A DNA stretch of 17,889 bases from an uncultured Megasphaera sp. (GTDB lineage: Bacteria; Bacillota; Negativicutes; Veillonellales; Megasphaeraceae): positions 1 through 17,889 of the forward strand of contig URLP01000023.1 in NCBI GenBank assembly GCA_900548635.1, in the 5' to 3' direction. Both the position numbers and the translations under genes were made by a program. Below, piece after piece: positions 14,583 through 17,889 of the stretch. The notes below the pieces were generated by a model. The model was not told where the DNA came from. It ran no database searches and saw only the letters and a program-made list of their open reading frames with translations. The stretch's first letter is position 1. Each line of letters starts with the position of its first letter.

Positions 14583-14900
14583 CTACGTCGTCGTGACGTC
14601 CGGCAGCATATGGAACTTGCCCGGGCCTATTGTCTGATGCGCCCCATCGGCTAATGTCAGCTGTACATCCCATACATAATCACCATAGGCAAGCTTCTGT
14701 GTTTTTTCGTGCGTCAGATCTACGACGGACCCGTCCATCGGACATTGCAGGATGTAGTCGGTATCGTCATAGGTACGTTTGACAGAGAAGACGCCGGTAT
14801 ATCCCGTGATGGGAGTTCCGTCCGCCTGCACCGGTTGGATAGTAAAACTGTCATCGTCGCCGCGTACGTAGTAGATGTCCATGCCTCTGATTTTCAGCAT
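14583..14900 (-). CDS. Baseplate upper protein N-terminal-like (BppU-type) protein
   Basis: A 105-residue, beta-rich protein: MLKIRGMDIYYVRGDDDSFTIQPV, then ITGYTGVFSVKRTYDDTDYILQ and YGDYVWDVQLTLADG. This arrangement matches the immunoglobulin-like N-terminal domain of phage baseplate upper proteins that hold receptor-binding fibres. Here it is a stand-alone domain without the usual C-terminal extension, followed 11 bases later by the collagen-like fibre. Ribosome site AGGTGA. Assignment is by pattern and context. Confidence 0.72.
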   Translation of the reverse strand: MLKIRGMDIYYVRGDDDSFTIQPVQADGTPITGYTGVFSVKRTYDDTDYILQCPMDGSVVDLTHEKTQKLAYGDYVWDVQLTLADGAHQTIGPGKFHMLPDVTTT

Positions 14901-14912
14901 TGTATCACCTCG

Positions 14913-15506
14913 CTACTCGATGATTTCTACCCACATGCCGGTGTCGGCCATACTGGCCGGCTTATCAGCCGATTTAGACACGTACAGACGGTCGCTGTGA
15001 GCGGTATCAGACGCATTGTGCTCTGCGATCATCTCATCTACATCCTCCCGTGTTGTATACACGATGGATTTGTCGATGACGATTTGTACATTAGCCGATG
15101 TACTGCATACGATTTCAACTTCCAGCCTGCTCTGCGATACAGGCGTATCCTTGTTAGGCATATAGTCATAATTATTACCGGCATTCGAATAAGCGTATAG
15201 CGTTTCTGTACCGTTATCTAATTGAGCAAACACGCCCAATTCACGGCTGATGAATCCCTCTGCAAGAGATGTATTGCCCGTATCAAATGTAAGCACCAAC
15301 AGTTCTTTATTGCTGTCATCTACCTTCGTAATGGGCAATATCATTTTAGGCGTTTTCAGATCCGTAAATTTTAAAATATTATCACTGTCTGTGATGACGC
15401 CACTGCCAAGCTTCCCTTTCGTAAATTTTAGCGTATGACCGTTCTGTGCCTGGATGAGCATCTTCAGTCCTGCTTCTGTAAACGTCAATGTTGGAAATTG
15501 TGCCAT
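14913..15506 (-). CDS. Phage tail-collar fibre protein (DUF3751-like)
   Basis: A 197-residue protein. The N-terminal 150 residues (MAQFPTLTFTEAGLKML, then FTKGKLGSG, ISRELGVFAQLDNGTETLYAYSNAG) are the typical N-terminal domain of P2 gpH-like tail-collar fibre proteins, which anchors the fibre to the baseplate. The C-terminus (DEMIAEHNASDTAHSD) is a common fibre extension, but it is truncated compared with long fibres. GGAGG ribosome site. It immediately follows the XkdU-like gene, the normal order. Confidence 0.9.
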   Translation of the reverse strand: MAQFPTLTFTEAGLKMLIQAQNGHTLKFTKGKLGSGVITDSDNILKFTDLKTPKMILPITKVDDSNKELLVLTFDTGNTSLAEGFISRELGVFAQLDNGTETLYAYSNAGNNYDYMPNKDTPVSQSRLEVEIVCSTSANVQIVIDKSIVYTTREDVDEMIAEHNASDTAHSDRLYVSKSADKPASMADTGMWVEIIE

Positions 15507-15509
15507 GTT

Positions 15510-16154
15510 TTAACCTCCTGCTTGTATAGTCTGTTTGTGGTACTGATGGATGACGGCCCCCGCTGCATACAGCGTTGTTGGTGATATCTTATTATTCGGC
15601 TGCATTGTCATCCCGATACGCATGGTCTGACAGTTCCGGACAATGCCGGCAGCGTAAACGGCAAGCCTGCCTTTGGTATACGTCAGCAGTGTATGACCGA
15701 TATGAGCCGGAATATACGTATTGATGGCATCTTCCAAATCATCGTAGTCCAGGACCTGCCCGCCGTGGTGCAATATCTCTATACTGTACGTTTCCGGGTG
15801 ACCGATAACGACGGCCTGACCGTCGGCTACGTAGAGATTGACCAGTTTCGTAAGAAATTCTAATGTTACTGTCTGGCTACCTTGCAATTTACGCAGTATT
15901 TTTTGACGCCTGGTCTGTAAGGTATCCGCTGATTCATGCTCCAATCCGACAAATTCTTCCCAGTCAGAGAGCCCCCAGGTGGCGGTCTTGACGAAGAGCT
16001 GTTTGGTGATGTCCATCAGGGTCAGCCGCTGTTTCTCGTGTTCCTTCGACAGGCTTTCCAGGGTCGCTGCAAAGGTCGGGTCGTGCTCTAGGAACTGCGG
16101 CAGGTATCGTTTCAGGTCTACGGGGATGACCCGCAGGAAATTGAACTTAGCCAT
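15510..16154 (-). CDS. Baseplate/tail protein (XkdU / DUF2313 / gpI-like)
   Basis: A 214-residue protein with start ATG at 16154, set by an AGGTG ribosome site about 7 bases upstream; a TTG just before is possible. The region RYLPQFLEHDPTFAATLESLSKEHEKQ and then TWGLSDWEEFVGLEHESADTLQTRRQKILRKL is the pattern of the DUF2313/XkdU group, baseplate wedge proteins. It overlaps the baseplate J stop by 8 bases. Later residues include a beta segment and a Cys-containing linker (VRNCQTMRIG). Confidence 0.85.
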   Translation of the reverse strand: MAKFNFLRVIPVDLKRYLPQFLEHDPTFAATLESLSKEHEKQRLTLMDITKQLFVKTATWGLSDWEEFVGLEHESADTLQTRRQKILRKLQGSQTVTLEFLTKLVNLYVADGQAVVIGHPETYSIEILHHGGQVLDYDDLEDAINTYIPAHIGHTLLTYTKGRLAVYAAGIVRNCQTMRIGMTMQPNNKISPTTLYAAGAVIHQYHKQTIQAGG

Positions 16155-17181
16155 CAAGCGTCACCTCAGTACAGCGCGCAACCTGATCATCCGTCACCGT
16201 GACCATGGTGGTGCTGCCATTGATGGTCAGTGATTCATAGTCTTTGACGCCGCAGGCCGAGTTTTCAAGTATCATCTTCCCAATCATGGCGCAGGTAATG
16301 CGGATATTATCGAACTGGTGCGAGCTGAAATAATCGTTGATGACGGTCTGAATGGCCGTCGCGTTAGCACCTTTGCTGTCGAGCGGCTTGATGGCCACTT
16401 TGACGGTGAAGATGTTCGGCGCTGCCACTGTGACCGTCGCCCCGATGGGCCGGACGCTTTCGATGTACGCTGCTACCTTGCTCTGCAGGTTGCTCGATGC
16501 GGGGTCCCCGTTTGTATCCGTAATCAGTACCTTAACCGTGCCGTTGCCGTTCCAGAGCGGCTTGATGACGGCCTTGCCGACGCCTGCCACGGAGGTGGCC
16601 CACTGCAGGTATTCATTCCTATTGCCCGACGTAGCTGGCTGGCGTACTTTGAAGAGCAGGCGGTTGAACAGGGAATCATCGTCTTCTTCATTGAAGCCGT
16701 CGTGCATGGCTTCGGCGTTCATCACGCTACTGATGCCCGGAATAGACATCGGTATCTTTGTGATTGTCTTCGCTGCCACATTGCCCACTGTGCCGGCCGT
16801 CGTACATTCAACAGGGATGTCCCCTGATTTGGAGATGGTCACTGCCTTCGTCGTATTGAAAGAGATGCCTGTCTCCGTCTGGAAAATGCTGCCGAGCGGG
16901 ACGGTGCCGTTGCCGCTGACCGTCACCTTGCCGATGGCCTTGATGGCGTTCTTCCGGAAGATGCCGTGTTCCTCGGCCCGCATTTCAAGATATTCGCCCC
17001 AGCTGGAGCGGGCAAAGGATGCCTTATAAGCCTGTTCCAGCTCAACTTCTTCTTTTGAGAATTCGATGCTGTTCGATGCCAGGACGTCGTATGTGAACGT
17101 CCCCTCGTAACTCGACGCATTGCTCCCGACGTTCTGCTGCAGTTCCGTCAAGATATCACTTTGTTCACGAGCTTCATACAT
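16147..17181 (-). CDS. Baseplate J-like protein (XkdT family)
   Basis: A 344-residue baseplate wedge component, homologous to P2 gpJ and XkdT. Seen: FARSSWGEYLEMRAEEHGIFRK (about 55-76), the conserved VPLGSIFQTETGISF domain, CTTAGTVGNVAAKTIT and GFNEEDDDSLFNRLLFKVRQPATSGNRNEYLQWA, the strongest family signature. The N-terminal DILTELQQNVG is helical. It overlaps the previous gene by 8 bases. Indicates a contractile (myovirus-type) tail. Confidence 0.93.
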   Translation of the reverse strand: MYEAREQSDILTELQQNVGSNASSYEGTFTYDVLASNSIEFSKEEVELEQAYKASFARSSWGEYLEMRAEEHGIFRKNAIKAIGKVTVSGNGTVPLGSIFQTETGISFNTTKAVTISKSGDIPVECTTAGTVGNVAAKTITKIPMSIPGISSVMNAEAMHDGFNEEDDDSLFNRLLFKVRQPATSGNRNEYLQWATSVAGVGKAVIKPLWNGNGTVKVLITDTNGDPASSNLQSKVAAYIESVRPIGATVTVAAPNIFTVKVAIKPLDSKGANATAIQTVINDYFSSHQFDNIRITCAMIGKMILENSACGVKDYESLTINGSTTMVTVTDDQVARCTEVTLDG

Positions 17182-17599
17182 CGACGCTCACCTCCCCATA
17201 AATCGTCGTCAGTGTAATGGATATATCGACCGTGTCGCCTTCGTGCTGGATGTCGATGGTATCGATGCTCTTGATGTATGGATTGACCATCAGACATTCG
17301 ACGATGACACGTTTAATTTCACTGTAGCGCTGCTGCACGCCCATGACCTTGCCGATGAACGGGCGCAGTTCGATGCCGTACTGCCAGCTGTAGGCCAGAT
17401 AACGGAAGCGTTCCGTGCTCAGGGCCTTGTAGATCCATATCTTTATCGCCTCGTCGCCTTCGACAATCTTGAGTCTGCCGTCCGCATCGTAGAGGAAGCA
17501 GTCTTTCTCGAAGTCCCAGGCGTATTCCTTCGGCGTCGGCAAATCCGACGTATAAGTATTGGCCGTAACAGTGCCGGTAAAGGGATATTCTACACTCAT
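17174..17599 (-). CDS. Baseplate/tail protein (XkdS / DUF2634-like)
   Basis: A 141-residue protein. The pattern KEYAWDFEKDCFLYDADGRLKIVEG, then AIKIWIYKALSTERFRYLAYSWQYGIELRPFIGK and a final beta-rich segment matches XkdS, a T4 gp25-like lysozyme-fold wedge protein of PBSX-type phages. It starts 4 bases within the end of the XkdR-like gene and overlaps the next by 8 bases, in the canonical XkdR-XkdS-XkdT-XkdU order. Confidence 0.87.
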   Translation of the reverse strand: MSVEYPFTGTVTANTYTSDLPTPKEYAWDFEKDCFLYDADGRLKIVEGDEAIKIWIYKALSTERFRYLAYSWQYGIELRPFIGKVMGVQQRYSEIKRVIVECLMVNPYIKSIDTIDIQHEGDTVDISITLTTIYGEVSVDV

Positions 17600-17889
17600 A
17601 ATTTCACCCCGCTGTCTGCCAGCCAGTAAAGCTGCTCATCCTGGCCGTAAATCGGGATGAGCAGGACGAGCGTCCCCGGCTTCAGGGTATCGGTCCAGGT
17701 TTCATCATTGTCGACAGGATGGTTATGGCTCTCATACTGCGCATCCCCGGAGCCGCCGGCCCGGTAACTGGTTTCCCCGGCGACGTGTCGGGTATAGTTC
17801 GGCAGCAGGTACCGCGAACAGTAGATGTCCTTCGCCGTGATTTCGATGTTGTTCATCTTGACGACCAGGTTCGGAGGCGGCGTCTCGAC
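17596..17889 (-). CDS. XkdR-like (DUF2577) phage protein, 5' end cut by window edge
   Basis: The reading frame stays open past the first in-window ATG (17856) to the right edge. The upstream codons read VETPPPNLVVK, which fits the start region of DUF2577/XkdR proteins (Pro-rich, then KDIYCSRYLLPNYTRHV). So the ATG at 17856 is internal, and the gene begins beyond the window. The visible 97 residues include DIYCSRYLLPNYTRH, a His/Asn-rich part (HNHPVDND) and a barrel-like strand TLKPGTLVLLIPIYGQ. It overlaps the XkdS-like start by 4 bases. Confidence 0.85.
   Translation of the reverse strand, partial: VETPPPNLVVKMNNIEITAKDIYCSRYLLPNYTRHVAGETSYRAGGSGDAQYESHNHPVDNDETWTDTLKPGTLVLLIPIYGQDEQLYWLADSGVKL

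Noticed and set aside
14572..14673. N-terminal extension of the collagen-like fibre protein
   Set aside because: It overlaps the upstream baseplate gene, and the good ribosome site belongs to the ATG at 14571.

Overview
This window joins a bacterial housekeeping region (about 1 to 9,600) to the late end of an integrated tailed phage (about 9,700 to the right edge). The housekeeping genes and their order are typical of Firmicutes. The moderately high GC, the SAM-I riboswitch on metK and the style of the genes suggest a Negativicutes such as Megasphaera. That genus guess is inference, because there is no rRNA or other marker to test it.

Housekeeping part, almost all on the minus strand. The set yicC - remA - gmk - rpoZ - coaBC (9,554 down to 6,310) and the set priA - def - fmt (3,257 down to the left edge) are the two halves of a cluster that is contiguous in Bacillus and many relatives. 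Here the halves are separated by metK, with its own promoter and SAM-I riboswitch, and by a divergent plus-strand gene (4,907-6,142) coding for a coiled-coil protein with a DUF2325-like C-terminus. Clear promoters precede yicC and metK. Strong hairpin terminators follow metK and lie between the convergent DUF2325 gene and coaBC. priA carries a one-base frameshift at a G run near codon 46, so it is either a pseudogene or a sequencing error.

Prophage part, all on the minus strand. Reading in the direction of transcription from the right edge: XkdR (DUF2577)-like, XkdS (DUF2634)-like, baseplate J, XkdU/DUF2313-like, tail-collar fibre (DUF3751-like), a BppU-like N-terminal protein, a short collagen-like fibre protein, three tail-fibre proteins or accessories, a small hypothetical, a 53-residue zinc-ribbon peptide, a holin (phage_holin_4 type), an N-acetylmuramoyl-L-alanine amidase and a small C-terminally hydrophobic protein, then a strong terminator at about 10,414-10,451. 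The baseplate genes indicate a contractile-tailed (PBSX/P2-like) phage.

Beyond that terminator, at the prophage edge, sits a separate mini-cassette (10,386 down to 9,758). It has a perfect consensus sigma-A promoter, a 31-residue single-span membrane peptide, a GNRA-capped RNA hairpin, a roughly 48-residue two-span membrane peptide and a 67-residue helix-turn-helix protein, ending in another hairpin. This looks like a gene set expressed in the lysogen (a 'moron') and is the least explained and most interesting part of the window.
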